DNA of 64,000 nt from QQUJ01 sp050287605. GTDB taxonomy: Bacteria > Pseudomonadota > Gammaproteobacteria > QQUJ01. The first letter of the stretch is position 1, and every line of letters starts with the position of its first letter. The position numbers were made by a program, and so were the translations under genes. The notes under the pieces are model-generated. The model saw only the letters and a program-made list of their open reading frames with translations. It had not been told where the DNA came from and ran no database searches. Shown in pieces: positions 23,813-33,987 of the stretch. Where the stretch lies: contig JBNKCG010000025.1 in assembly GCA_050287605.1 (NCBI GenBank), forward strand, positions 27,819 through 91,818, read 5' to 3'.

Positions 23813-26200
23813 GTGATCGAGACGTTAGACGATTTTTTGGTCGAACATCGCGACCAACTGTATCTGGTCCTGCGTCACTACCTGAGTCTGCAAAAGACGC
23901 TATTGCTGCGTTCGGAACTGTGGGACGAATTTGAACGTTTCTGCCGCGAGGCGGGGCAGGAAGCGTTACTCAAGTCGCCCCTGGGCAAGACGATACACGC
24001 CACTCAGGAGGCGATGGTGGATGCGCCCTGGGTCTACATCGCCGTGCGTCCCTCGGTGGCGCGATGGCGGTATCTGCGCTTCCACGTCGAACATTCTCAC
24101 CACGAGAACATATCGGTCAGCGAGTTCCTGCGCTTCAAGGAGCGCATGGTCAACGGTGGTGACCAGGAGCAGGACTGGGTGCTGGAGGTCGATCTCGGTC
24201 CCTTCAACCGCGAGTTTTCCAAGCTGCAGGAGTCACGCTCCATCGGCCGCGGCGTCGAATTCCTCAACCGCCGTCTTTCCAGCCAGCTCTTCCAGGCGCT
24301 GGGCAACGGTGATCGCAAGCTGTTGGAGTTTTTGCGCGTACACCAGCACCAAGGCCGCCAGTTGATGCTCAACGTGCGTATTACCGAGGTGGACGAGTTG
24401 CGCCGTGCCTTGCGTCGTGCCGAGGAGTATCTGGACGGCCACCCCGACGATGAAACCTGGGAGCAGGTGGGTCACACGCTGCAATACCTGGGATTCGAAC
24501 CCGGCTGGGGGCGCGACGTGGCACGCATGCGCGAATCGCTGGGGTTACTCAGCGATATCCTGGAAGCGCCGGAACCGGGCGCGCTGGAGCGGTTCCTGAG
24601 CCGCATTCCCATGATCTTCTCCATCGCCATCCTCTCCCCCCACGGCTACTTCGGGCAGGCCAACGTGCTTGGCCTGCCGGACACCGGGGGGCAGGTGGTC
24701 TACATCCTCGACCAGGTGCGGGCGCTGGAACGTGAGATGCGCAGTCGCTTGTGGGAGCAGGGGCTGGAGATCGAACCGCGCATCCTGGTCATCACGCGCC
24801 TCATCCCCGAGGCGGGCAATACCACCTGCGATCAGCGCTTGGAGCCCATCATCGGAACCGAGAGCGCCAACATCCTGCGTGTGCCGTTTCGCAGCGATAG
24901 CGGCGAGGTGATTCCCCATTGGATCTCGCGCTTTCACGTCTGGCCGTACCTGGAGCGTTTCACCGCCGACGCGGAGCGTGAGCTCCTCGCCGAGTTGGGC
25001 GGCCGGCCGGACCTCATCATCGGCAACTATTCCGACGGTAATCTGGTGGCGACGCTGCTGTCGCAGCGTCTCAAGGTGACCCAATGCAACATTGCCCACG
25101 CGCTGGAGAAGACCAAGTATCTCTACTCCGATCTCTATTGGCGCGACAACGAAACCAGCTACCATTTCGCCTGCCAGTTCACCGCCGATCTCATCGCCAT
25201 GAACGCGGCCGATTTCATCATCACCAGCACCTTCCAGGAAATCGCCGGGCGTCAGGACAGCGTCGGCCAGTACGAGAGCTACGCCGCGTTCACCATGCCG
25301 GGGCTGTACCGTGTGGTGAACGGCGTCGATCTGTTTGACCCCAAGTTCAACATCGTCTCGCCCGGTGCCGATGCCGAGATCTATTTCCCCTACAGCGAAG
25401 CGGGGCGACGCCTGACCGGCGTGCACGGCGAGATCGAGCGGCTGTTGTTCGCGACCGACTTTCCCCACGCCCGCGGCGAACTCGTCGATGCCGGCAAGCC
25501 GCTGCTGTTCACCATGGCGCGTCTGGATACCATCAAGAACATCACGGGGCTGGTGGAATGGTACGGGCAGAACGAGTCGTTGCGCGAGCTCGCCAATCTG
25601 CTGGTGATCGCCGGTCACGTGGATATTTCCCATTCGTCGGACGAAGAGGAGCGTGCCCAGATCGCGCGCATGCATCAGTTGATGGACGAATACGGTCTCG
25701 ATGGTCAGGTGCGTTGGCTGGGGGTGCATCTGGAGAAGAAGCTGGCCGGCGAACTCTACCGCTACATCGCCGATTTGCGCGGCGCGTTCGTCCAGCCGGC
25801 CATGTTCGAAGCCTTCGGACTCACGGTGATCGAGGCCATGGGCTCGGGGCTGCCCACCTTCGCCACCTGTTACGGCGGGCCTTTGGAAATCATCGAAAAC
25901 GGAGTTTCCGGTTTTCACATCGATCCCAACCACGGCGCGGAGAGCAGCGCAACGCTGACCCACTTCTTCCAGCGCTGTCAGAGCGAAAGCGGGTACTGGG
26001 AGCACATCAGCCGCGGCGCCGTCGAGCGGGTGGCGGCGCGCTACACTTGGCAGCTCTACGCCGAGCGGCTGATGACCCTGTCACGCGTCTACGGCTTCTG
26101 GAAATACGTCACCAACCTGGAACGCGACGAGACCCGACGCTACCTGGAGATGTTCTACGGCTTGCAGTACCGTTCGCTGGCGCAGTTCGACGCCGGCTAG
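23813..26200 (+). CDS. susA: Sucrose synthase
   Basis: This 795-residue protein matches the size of plant and bacterial sucrose synthases. Residues about 1-260 form the regulatory N-terminal domain. The GT-B catalytic core begins at SPHGYFGQANVLGLPDTGGQVVYILDQ and includes HALEKTKYLYSD, FTADLIAMNAADFIITSTFQEIAG and MFEAFGLTVIEAMGSGLPTFAT. The reaction is reversible: sucrose + NDP gives NDP-glucose + fructose. It follows sucrose-phosphate synthase by 54 bp. Together the three genes can build sucrose as a compatible solute and recycle it through fructokinase. Confidence 0.96.
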   Translation: MIETLDDFLVEHRDQLYLVLRHYLSLQKTLLLRSELWDEFERFCREAGQEALLKSPLGKTIHATQEAMVDAPWVYIAVRPSVARWRYLRFHVEHSHHENISVSEFLRFKERMVNGGDQEQDWVLEVDLGPFNREFSKLQESRSIGRGVEFLNRRLSSQLFQALGNGDRKLLEFLRVHQHQGRQLMLNVRITEVDELRRALRRAEEYLDGHPDDETWEQVGHTLQYLGFEPGWGRDVARMRESLGLLSDILEAPEPGALERFLSRIPMIFSIAILSPHGYFGQANVLGLPDTGGQVVYILDQVRALEREMRSRLWEQGLEIEPRILVITRLIPEAGNTTCDQRLEPIIGTESANILRVPFRSDSGEVIPHWISRFHVWPYLERFTADAERELLAELGGRPDLIIGNYSDGNLVATLLSQRLKVTQCNIAHALEKTKYLYSDLYWRDNETSYHFACQFTADLIAMNAADFIITSTFQEIAGRQDSVGQYESYAAFTMPGLYRVVNGVDLFDPKFNIVSPGADAEIYFPYSEAGRRLTGVHGEIERLLFATDFPHARGELVDAGKPLLFTMARLDTIKNITGLVEWYGQNESLRELANLLVIAGHVDISHSSDEEERAQIARMHQLMDEYGLDGQVRWLGVHLEKKLAGELYRYIADLRGAFVQPAMFEAFGLTVIEAMGSGLPTFATCYGGPLEIIENGVSGFHIDPNHGAESSATLTHFFQRCQSESGYWEHISRGAVERVAARYTWQLYAERLMTLSRVYGFWKYVTNLERDETRRYLEMFYGLQYRSLAQFDAG

Positions 26201-26243
26201 CAAGACGCCGCTGCGCCGCCCTACGCGACCGTCTTAACCTCCG

Positions 26244-26267
26244 TTTAAGGTTCGCGTTTTAAGGTTC
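26244..26267. repeat. Direct repeat TTTAAGGTTC, candidate operator of the cytochrome operon
   Basis: TTTAAGGTTC occurs at 26244-26253 and 26258-26267, preceded by an inverted CTTAACCT at about 26233-26240. It lies 34 bases before the b561-DHC start. This may be a regulator site. No match to a named box. Confidence 0.35.
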
Positions 26268-26300
26268 AGCATCACCGCCCGTCGCGGTGGGGCTGTAACC

Positions 26301-27446
26301 ATGACCGACGATCCTCGCCTGAAAACACGCGCCCTGATCTGGGATCTGCCCACCCGGCTGTTCCATTGGCTGCTGGTGGGCGGGTTCGTTGTGGTGTCGC
26401 TCACCGCAGCCAACGATGAGCGGATGTCGCTGCATCTGGTGGCCGGCTACCTGATCGGCGTGCTGGTGCTGTTTCGTGTGCTGTGGGGATTCGTTGGCGG
26501 CGACTATTCGCGCTTCCGCCGCTTCTGGTACCCGTGGCGCGAGGTGAGGGCACACCTGCGCGCGGTGGCGGGCGGCCGCGCTGTGCACCACCTCGGGCAC
26601 AACCCCGCTGGCGGCTGGATGATCTATCTGCTGCTGGCGGGCAACCTGGTGCTGGCGGTCTCCGGAACGCTGCTGTTGGGCGGTGAGGAGCAGCATGGGT
26701 TGGCGGGTGCGCTTGGACCCGCAGCCGGCGCCGTGGCGCGCGAGCTGCACGCCGTGCTGGGTTACGGCCTGATGGCGTTGATTCCTCTGCACGTCGCCGG
26801 GGTTGTCGTTGAGAGCCGCCTGGGGGGCGAAAACCTGGTTGCCGCCATGATCAGCGGCTACAAGTCGACACCCAAGCCGGCGTTGTCGGTGCGACCCGCG
26901 GCCGGTGTGGCGGTCGGGCTGCTGATCGTGGTCGCGGGTTATTTCGCAGCCGCGACGGTCTGGTATCGCGCCGGCGAATCGGAGGGTGGGGTTTTTCGCG
27001 GACCGTCGCTGCCCCAGTCGGCGCTGTGGAACGACACCTGCGGCGAATGTCACCTCGCTTTCCACCCCAGCCTGTTGCCACGCCGCTCCTGGGAGCGCCT
27101 GCTGGGCAATAGTGCCGACCACTTTGGCGAGGATTTGGCGCTGGACGCACAGGATCTGGCCGAGCTGCGCCGCTTCGCCGTGGCCAACAGCGCCGAAACA
27201 GGAGCCAGCGAACCGGCGCGCAAGATCTTGCGCAGCCTGGGCCCCGACCAGCGTCCGCTGCGTATCACCGAAACGCCCTACTGGCGGCGCAAGCACGAAG
27301 GGATAGATGCCGCCGTGTGGAAGCGCGACTCCGTCGGCGGCCCGATGAATTGCGGGGCCTGCCACAGCGACGCACGCCAGGGCTGGTTCGAGGACGACGC
27401 CATGCAGATACCTACTGCAGAATCGAATGCCAACTCTTCCAAGTGA
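26301..27446 (+). CDS. Cytochrome b561 fused to diheme cytochrome c (DHC)
   Basis: This 381-residue fusion has an N-terminal membrane domain (about 10-225) that is a cytochrome b561-like four-helix quinol module with heme-ligand histidines (RLFHWLL, HLVAGYL, ELHAVLGYG, PLHVAG) plus a fifth helix. The periplasmic C-terminus is a DHC domain with heme sites CGECH (247-251) and CGACH (351-355). In Rhodobacter and Shewanella, b561, DHC and SHP are encoded together as separate proteins. Here b561 and one DHC are one chain. It would take electrons from quinol to periplasmic heme. Confidence 0.92.
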   Translation: MTDDPRLKTRALIWDLPTRLFHWLLVGGFVVVSLTAANDERMSLHLVAGYLIGVLVLFRVLWGFVGGDYSRFRRFWYPWREVRAHLRAVAGGRAVHHLGHNPAGGWMIYLLLAGNLVLAVSGTLLLGGEEQHGLAGALGPAAGAVARELHAVLGYGLMALIPLHVAGVVVESRLGGENLVAAMISGYKSTPKPALSVRPAAGVAVGLLIVVAGYFAAATVWYRAGESEGGVFRGPSLPQSALWNDTCGECHLAFHPSLLPRRSWERLLGNSADHFGEDLALDAQDLAELRRFAVANSAETGASEPARKILRSLGPDQRPLRITETPYWRRKHEGIDAAVWKRDSVGGPMNCGACHSDARQGWFEDDAMQIPTAESNANSSK

Positions 27447-27459
27447 AAGGAGCCCCTCC

Positions 27460-27873
27460 ATGTCAACGACGCTACGTATCCTGCTGCTGTTGGGTTTGGC
27501 CGCGGCCTACCCTGGCGCCCAAGCCCAGGGCATCGACGGTTTGATCCAGCAGCTGCAGTCGCAGGCCGCCCAACCCTTTTCCGCCGAGCGCGGCGCCGCG
27601 TTCTGGCGCACGTCCCATCCCGCACCCGACGGCGGCCAGGCGCGCTCCTGTTCCCTGTGCCACAGCGACGATCTGACCCGCGTCGGCGAACACGTCAGTA
27701 CCCACAAGCGGATTGAGCCACTGGCGCCGGCGGTCAATCCCAAACGGCTGAGCGACGAAGGCAAGGTGAAGAAGTGGCTGCTGCGCAACTGCAAGTGGGT
27801 GCTGGGGCGTGAATGCAGTGCCCAGGAAAAGGGCGATGTGCTGAGCTTCATCCGCCAGTTCAAGGCGCCGTAA
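27460..27873 (+). CDS. SHP-like monoheme cytochrome c (DUF1924)
   Basis: This 137-residue protein has a signal peptide (about 1-23, AQAQG) and one heme site CSLCH (64-68). Cytochrome SHP of Rhodobacter sphaeroides binds oxygen because an Asn is the easily lost sixth heme ligand. Here Asn110 directly precedes a Cys111/Cys119 pair in RNCKWVLGREC, which fits that ligand and its disulfide. The gene lies between the b561-DHC fusion and a separate DHC, the known SHP neighbourhood. AAAGGAG precedes the ATG. A role as terminal oxygen- or peroxide-reacting heme is inference. Confidence 0.88.
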   Translation: MSTTLRILLLLGLAAAYPGAQAQGIDGLIQQLQSQAAQPFSAERGAAFWRTSHPAPDGGQARSCSLCHSDDLTRVGEHVSTHKRIEPLAPAVNPKRLSDEGKVKKWLLRNCKWVLGRECSAQEKGDVLSFIRQFKAP

Positions 27874-27903
27874 TCCCGATCCCAACCTGAGAGGAAGAAC
27901 GTC

Positions 27904-28389
27904 ATGCGACATCTGCAACGATTTGGTGCCGCCGCCTTGTTGGCGGTGGGTCTCGTGCTGCCTGTACCAGGGGCCTGGGCGGCCGCGCCGCAACAGACCT
28001 ATTCCAGCGAGTGCGGCAGCTGCCACATTCCCTATCCCGCGGCGTTTCTGCCCAGTGCCTCGTGGGACCAACTGCTCGGTCACCTCGACAAGCACTTCGG
28101 CGACAACGCCGAATTGTCGAAGGAGACCCGCGCGCAAATCGCCGGGTACCTCGACACGCACAGCTACGACAACAGTCGCATTCATCAGCGCTACGGGAGC
28201 CGATTCGACACCCCCGGGATGCCGTTGCGGGTGAGCGAGACGCGTCTGTTCCAGGCCATGCACCATGAGGTTTCCGACCGTTGGGTGAGCTCCAACCCCA
28301 AGGTGAAGAGCTTCTCCCATTGTGATGCCTGTCATGCGGGTGCGGCGCAGGGTAATTTCGACGAGGACGAGGTGCGCATTCCGCGCTGA
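27904..28389 (+). CDS. Diheme cytochrome c DHC
   Basis: This 161-residue periplasmic protein has a signal peptide (about 1-26) and heme sites CGSCH (37-41) and CDACH (140-144). Between them is PYPAAFLPSASWDQLLGHLDKHFGDNAEL, which closely parallels the DHC half of the b561 fusion two genes upstream (FHPSLLPRRSWERLLGNSADHFGEDL). It is probably an electron carrier between the membrane b561-DHC and SHP. It starts 30 bp after the SHP gene. The two DHC copies appear to be a duplication in which one copy became fused to b561. Confidence 0.9.
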   Translation: MRHLQRFGAAALLAVGLVLPVPGAWAAAPQQTYSSECGSCHIPYPAAFLPSASWDQLLGHLDKHFGDNAELSKETRAQIAGYLDTHSYDNSRIHQRYGSRFDTPGMPLRVSETRLFQAMHHEVSDRWVSSNPKVKSFSHCDACHAGAAQGNFDEDEVRIPR

Positions 28390-28430
28390 ACAGGGCGAGA
28401 ACTTTCGGCGTACGGGCGGGTCCCAACGCC

Positions 28431-29180
28431 ATGGATTTCGAGCAGCCGACTGTCCCCGCCACCGCGCCGGCGTGTGCCGAATGCGGTAGTGCGGCCGGCA
28501 ATCGCCAGTACGGCAAGGTTCGTGAACGCCATACCTGCGAGCATTGCCTGCTGGATTCACGCAAACGCCAAGGTGGATTGGGGGACGACCCCTACGAGCA
28601 GTTCGTCGAGTCCCTGGCAGAGGCGTTGGATCTGCGCGAGCGCGAAACCGGCCTGCACTCCAAGCGCGTCGCCTCGCACACGCTGCTGCTGGCGCGCCAC
28701 TTCTATCGCGAGCCCGGTGCCCTGCGCGAGATCTACTGGGGTAGCCTGCTGCACGACATCGGCAAGATTGGCGTGCCCGATGCCATCCTGCTCAAAGCCG
28801 ATCGGCTGAGCGATGAGGAGTGGCACATCATGCGCCAGCATCCCCGCGACGGGTTCCTGATCCTGGAAAAGCTGCCCTTTCTCGCCATGGCGGCGGACGT
28901 GGTGCTGTGCCACGAGGAGCGCTACGACGGGTCCGGGTATCCGGGCGGCTTGAAGGGCGATGCCATCCCGCTGCCGGCGCGCCTGTTCGCCGTGATCGAC
29001 ACCCTGGATGCGATGACCTTCGACCGTCCCTACCGCAAGGCGATGGAATTCGACAGCGCCAAGGAGGAAATCGTGCGCCTGTCGGGCAGCCAGTTCGATC
29101 CGCGCGCGGTGGAGGCGTTTCTGCGCGAGGAATCAGCGCTGCGCGAGATGACCGCGTTGGACTACCCGACTCCCGGCTAG
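28431..29180 (+). CDS. HD-GYP domain protein with N-terminal Cys4 zinc-ribbon-like motif
   Basis: This 249-residue protein has two CxxC pairs at the N-terminus (CAEC and CEHC) that suggest a small zinc ribbon. The rest is an HD-GYP phosphodiesterase domain with LLHDIGKIGVPD and CHEERYDGSGYPGGL intact, so c-di-GMP hydrolysis is expected. There is no receiver or transmembrane part, so it is cytoplasmic. It lies 41 bp after the cytochrome operon on the same strand and may be co-transcribed. The link between the cytochromes and c-di-GMP is only positional. Confidence 0.9.
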   Translation: MDFEQPTVPATAPACAECGSAAGNRQYGKVRERHTCEHCLLDSRKRQGGLGDDPYEQFVESLAEALDLRERETGLHSKRVASHTLLLARHFYREPGALREIYWGSLLHDIGKIGVPDAILLKADRLSDEEWHIMRQHPRDGFLILEKLPFLAMAADVVLCHEERYDGSGYPGGLKGDAIPLPARLFAVIDTLDAMTFDRPYRKAMEFDSAKEEIVRLSGSQFDPRAVEAFLREESALREMTALDYPTPG

Positions 29181-29220
29181 CGTCACCACGCGGTCCAGCG
29201 ATGCGGCTGCGGGATTGCCC

Positions 29221-29670
29221 TCAGCGATTCCCCCCGGCATGACGGCGCAGGAACTCCAGCCGTTGCGCCGGAGTGGCTTGCTGCCATCGCTGGCGCAACT
29301 GCTGGCGGCGTTCCGCCGGCAGGCTGCGATACCACTGATAGCGTTTGCGCACCCGCTCGCGCTGTTGCGGCGAAAGCGCCAGATACTGCTGGAAACGCTT
29401 GCGCAGCTGTTCGCGGCGCTCGGGCGGCAGACTCTTCCAGCGGGTGAAACGTTCGCGCATGCGTTCCTTCTGCTCCGGAGTGAGTGCGGCCCAGCGCCGC
29501 GCCCCCTCGCGCAGCCGTTCCTGGCGTTCGGTGGGTAGTTGATCCCAGCGCGCGGCGAGCGGTGCCAACACGCTGCGTTCCTGCGCCGAGAGACTGTCCC
29601 ACGCCACCCCCGCCCACGCGGGCAGACTGGACAGTGCCAGCAGCGCGGCCAACAGCAAGCGAGTCATCAT
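29221..29670 (-). CDS. Exported DUF3106 protein
   Basis: This 149-residue protein has a signal peptide (LLLAALLALSSLPAWAG). A highly charged helical repeat follows in which a unit of the form LTPEQ(K/R)ERxRxRxxxWxxLPPER recurs about five times. This is the DUF3106 pattern. It is periplasmic and predicted all-helical. It is the last gene of the sigma/anti-sigma operon and overlaps the preceding small gene by four bases. Function is unknown. Related genes commonly occur with this sigma/anti-sigma pair. Confidence 0.85.
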   Translation of the reverse strand: MMTRLLLAALLALSSLPAWAGVAWDSLSAQERSVLAPLAARWDQLPTERQERLREGARRWAALTPEQKERMRERFTRWKSLPPERREQLRKRFQQYLALSPQQRERVRKRYQWYRSLPAERRQQLRQRWQQATPAQRLEFLRRHAGGNR

Positions 29671-29882
29671 TGGTGTTCCTCCTCGGTGGACTCCTCCGGC
29701 ACAGCGGCGACGTCCAGTTCAAACGGGTCGAGCCAGCCGCCGTCGTCGGTGGCGAAGGTGGCGATGAATTCCAGCAGTTCCGCGTCGGGCGGCGTCTCCG
29801 GCGGTTCGTCGGCACGGGCAGGGGCCGGCGCCGCGAACAGCAGCGCGAGCAGCAGGGCCTGGGGCAGACGCTCAGCCGGCAT
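29667..29882 (-). CDS. Small exported acidic protein in sigma-factor operon
   Basis: This 71-residue protein is unrecognised. It has a signal peptide (LPQALLLALLFAAPAPARA) and a short acidic mature part (DEPPETPPDAELLEFIATFATDDGGWLDPFELD). The ATG at 29882 gives an 11-base overlap with the anti-sigma gene, and the stop overlaps the DUF3106 start by four bases. Tight coupling argues that it is real. It may interact with the DUF3106 protein in the periplasm, which is inference. Confidence 0.65.
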   Translation of the reverse strand: MPAERLPQALLLALLFAAPAPARADEPPETPPDAELLEFIATFATDDGGWLDPFELDVAAVPEESTEEEHQ

Positions 29883-30222
29883 CGCTCTGCTCATCCAGCC
29901 AGATGGCGAAGTCGAGGTCTTCCATGAGCTCGATGCTCTCGTCGCCCAGCAGCAGTTCCATATCCAACTCAGCGACGCCGGCGTCGGGCGGTGCCGGCGG
30001 CGCGGTGGCGTACCAGACGGCGACCGCCAGTACCGCCGCTGCAACACCTCCCGCGGGGAGCAGCCAGGGCAGCGCGGTCCGCGGCGGTTTACGTGCCGCG
30101 GCGGCCAGTGCCCGATGGCGCGCCTGGGTCAGTTTGGAGCGCACCTCGGCCGGCAGGTTGTCGACGCTGTCGTCGAGGGCGCTGCGGATGCGTCCTTCCC
30201 ATTCGGGACGTTGCTCGCTCAT
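29872..30222 (-). CDS. Anti-sigma-factor-like membrane protein (DUF3619-like)
   Basis: This 116-residue protein has a cytoplasmic N-terminus (MSEQRPEWEGRIRSALDDSVDNLPAEVRSKLTQARHRAL) of the DUF3619 type, a single transmembrane helix (LLPAGGVAAAVLAVAVWYATA) and a short acidic periplasmic tail. That topology and the four-base overlap with the sigma gene (30219-30222) suit an anti-sigma factor. Release mechanism is unknown. The next two genes encode exported partners that could act as sensor or effector. Confidence 0.75.
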   Translation of the reverse strand: MSEQRPEWEGRIRSALDDSVDNLPAEVRSKLTQARHRALAAAARKPPRTALPWLLPAGGVAAAVLAVAVWYATAPPAPPDAGVAELDMELLLGDESIELMEDLDFAIWLDEQSDAG

Positions 30223-30707
30223 GGTGTCGGCTCCTCCAGTTGTCGGCGCAGCGCCGCGGTGGCCCTTGAGTAGTGCGTCTTCACGCTCCCTTCGGAGCAA
30301 CCCATGGCCGCCGCGGTCTGCCGGGTATCCAGCCCTTCCCAGGCGCGCAGCAGGAAAGCCTGCTGCTGGCGCCAGGGAAGCGTGCGCAGCGCCCGGTCGA
30401 TGGCCTCGGCGGTGGCGCGACGCTCGATGAGGCGCGCCGGGTCGGGGTCGCTGGGATCGGCGATCGCCTCCAGCGGGTCCCCGGTCTCATCGTCGGGATC
30501 GTCTCGGCGCCGCTCCAGCCAGCCGAGCCAGCGCCTGCGGGCCGCACGGCGACGGTGCCAGTCGCGTATCCCGTTTTCCAGGATGCGGTAGAACAGCGGC
30601 TTCCACTCCTGCTCGGGCCGCCGCGCGTAGCGCCGCACCAGGGCCAGCATCGCCTCCTGGACCAGTTCCAACGCATCGTCGCGATTGCCGGTGGCGAGTT
30701 CCGCCAC
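30219..30707 (-). CDS. ECF-type RNA polymerase sigma factor, true start probably further upstream
   Basis: From the GTG at 30707 the product is 162 residues. It has sigma region 2 (LVQEAMLALVRRYA...WKPLFYRILENGIRDWHRR) and region 4 helix-turn-helix (WRQQQAFLLRAWEGLDTRQTAAAMGCSEGSVKTHYSRA). The homologous frame continues upstream without a stop (LDHTRLLERFLAGIEGRAYR), which completes region 2.1. A GGGGAG ribosome site precedes an in-frame CTG at 30767, so initiation there is plausible and would give 182 residues. It directs RNA polymerase to an unknown regulon and is paired with the overlapping anti-sigma gene. Confidence 0.85.
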   Translation of the reverse strand: MAELATGNRDDALELVQEAMLALVRRYARRPEQEWKPLFYRILENGIRDWHRRRAARRRWLGWLERRRDDPDDETGDPLEAIADPSDPDPARLIERRATAEAIDRALRTLPWRQQQAFLLRAWEGLDTRQTAAAMGCSEGSVKTHYSRATAALRRQLEEPTP

Positions 30708-30820
30708 GCGGTAGGCGCGACCTTCGATACCGGCCAGGAAGCGTTCCAGTAGTCGGGTGTGATCCAGCGACTGCTCCCCAGGTTGTGGGTGATACCGCGA
30801 TCGGCCTGCCGTGGCCCGGG

Positions 30821-31225
30821 TCAGCGAGAGCGCCAGGTATTGCGGTGCTCGACCCGTTCGGCGCGCCGGTCCATGCGCCGGTCGACCCCGTCGCCGCGGC
30901 GATCCCAGCGATTTTCGACGCGATCGCCGCGTCTGTCGAGGCGGTTTTCGATACGATCACCCTTGCGCTCCAGGCGTCCGGCGAAACCGGGTTTACCCGC
31001 GTCGGCCGCGCGTTCGGCGGTGCGGTCGAGTCGTTTGTCGACCCGTTCGCCGCCCGCGTCGAGGCGTTGGTTCAGCGCTTCACCGCGCTGATCCATGCGC
31101 GCGTTGATACGATTGCCTGCTGCATCCCAGCCGTCGCCCGGCGCGGCGGCGGCCGTGCCGGCCAGCAGGGGGGTAGTCAATAGCGCTGCGACCAGTAAAC
31201 GGTTTAAGGTGCGTGGTGCGTTCAT
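30821..31225 (-). CDS. Exported Arg/Asp-rich repeat protein
   Basis: This 134-residue protein has a signal peptide (RLLVAALLTTPLLAGTAAAA). From about residue 45 to the end it is a charged helical repeat (units like RLDRRGDRVENR and RWDRRGDGVDRR). The period is about 11 residues, with Arg and Asp alternating. The ATG at 31225 follows AGGAGG. It is likely an extended periplasmic helix. Function is unknown. It lies upstream of the sigma operon on the same strand and could be a regulon member. Confidence 0.78.
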   Translation of the reverse strand: MNAPRTLNRLLVAALLTTPLLAGTAAAAPGDGWDAAGNRINARMDQRGEALNQRLDAGGERVDKRLDRTAERAADAGKPGFAGRLERKGDRIENRLDRRGDRVENRWDRRGDGVDRRMDRRAERVEHRNTWRSR

Positions 31226-31672
31226 TGCGGCCTCCTGGTGTAGGGAAGGGGTGTGAAATTCGAACTCCGTCACACTCCCTAACGAGGCTCGCGGAAATCG
31301 GTTGACAAGAAGGGAGCCGGTGGTTCCGTAACCCGTCTCCGGCACTAAGTTATACACATTCCGCGTTGCAGCATGGCGTAGGGCCGGGGCGCTTCGGCCG
31401 CATTTCGAGGTGTCTTTTATGGGATAAATAATTGATTGATTTTAAAGCGAATTAATATTTGGCTAATTATTTTCCAGTTCAGTCATCTCACTGTAACAAC
31501 AACACCTGGGGGCGTATCGGAGGGTTTCGTCCACAAAGTTATCCACAAAGTTTGTGGATAACCGAAAAACTCCACGCCCACGAGCCAGTTAGCGAGCAAT
31601 GATGAGAAGCGACATGGAAATCCGCGCCCTTCGGTGCTGCCCTCGGGGGGAGGAATCGCCGGGGGCGGCCGG
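31226..31672. other. AT-rich intergenic region with DnaA-box cluster
   Basis: This 447-base gap lies between divergent genes. It is much richer in A+T than the rest, especially about 31418-31475. It holds three consensus DnaA boxes: TTATACACA (31350-31358), TTATCCACA (31539-31547) and its inverse TGTGGATAA (31553-31561). A degenerate box TCGTCCACA is at 31527-31535. An 11-base direct repeat TCCACAAAGTT occurs at 31530-31540 and 31542-31552. It could be a replication origin, a DnaA-titrating locus or a DnaA-regulated promoter for priA. Confidence 0.5.
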
Positions 31673-33874
<2,202 letters not shown>

Positions 33875-33987
33875 ACAGCAGGTCGAAGCACCGGTTGCAA
33901 CCCACGGCCGGGACCGGATAATACCGGGCTCCGATCAACCGATCGGAGCCGGCCGCCGGCTGGCCTTCGATACCGATTCCTGAGTCT

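Noticed and set aside
24545..26005. 486-codon minus-strand frame
   Set aside because: It is antisense to sucrose synthase, and its length is explained by GC bias.
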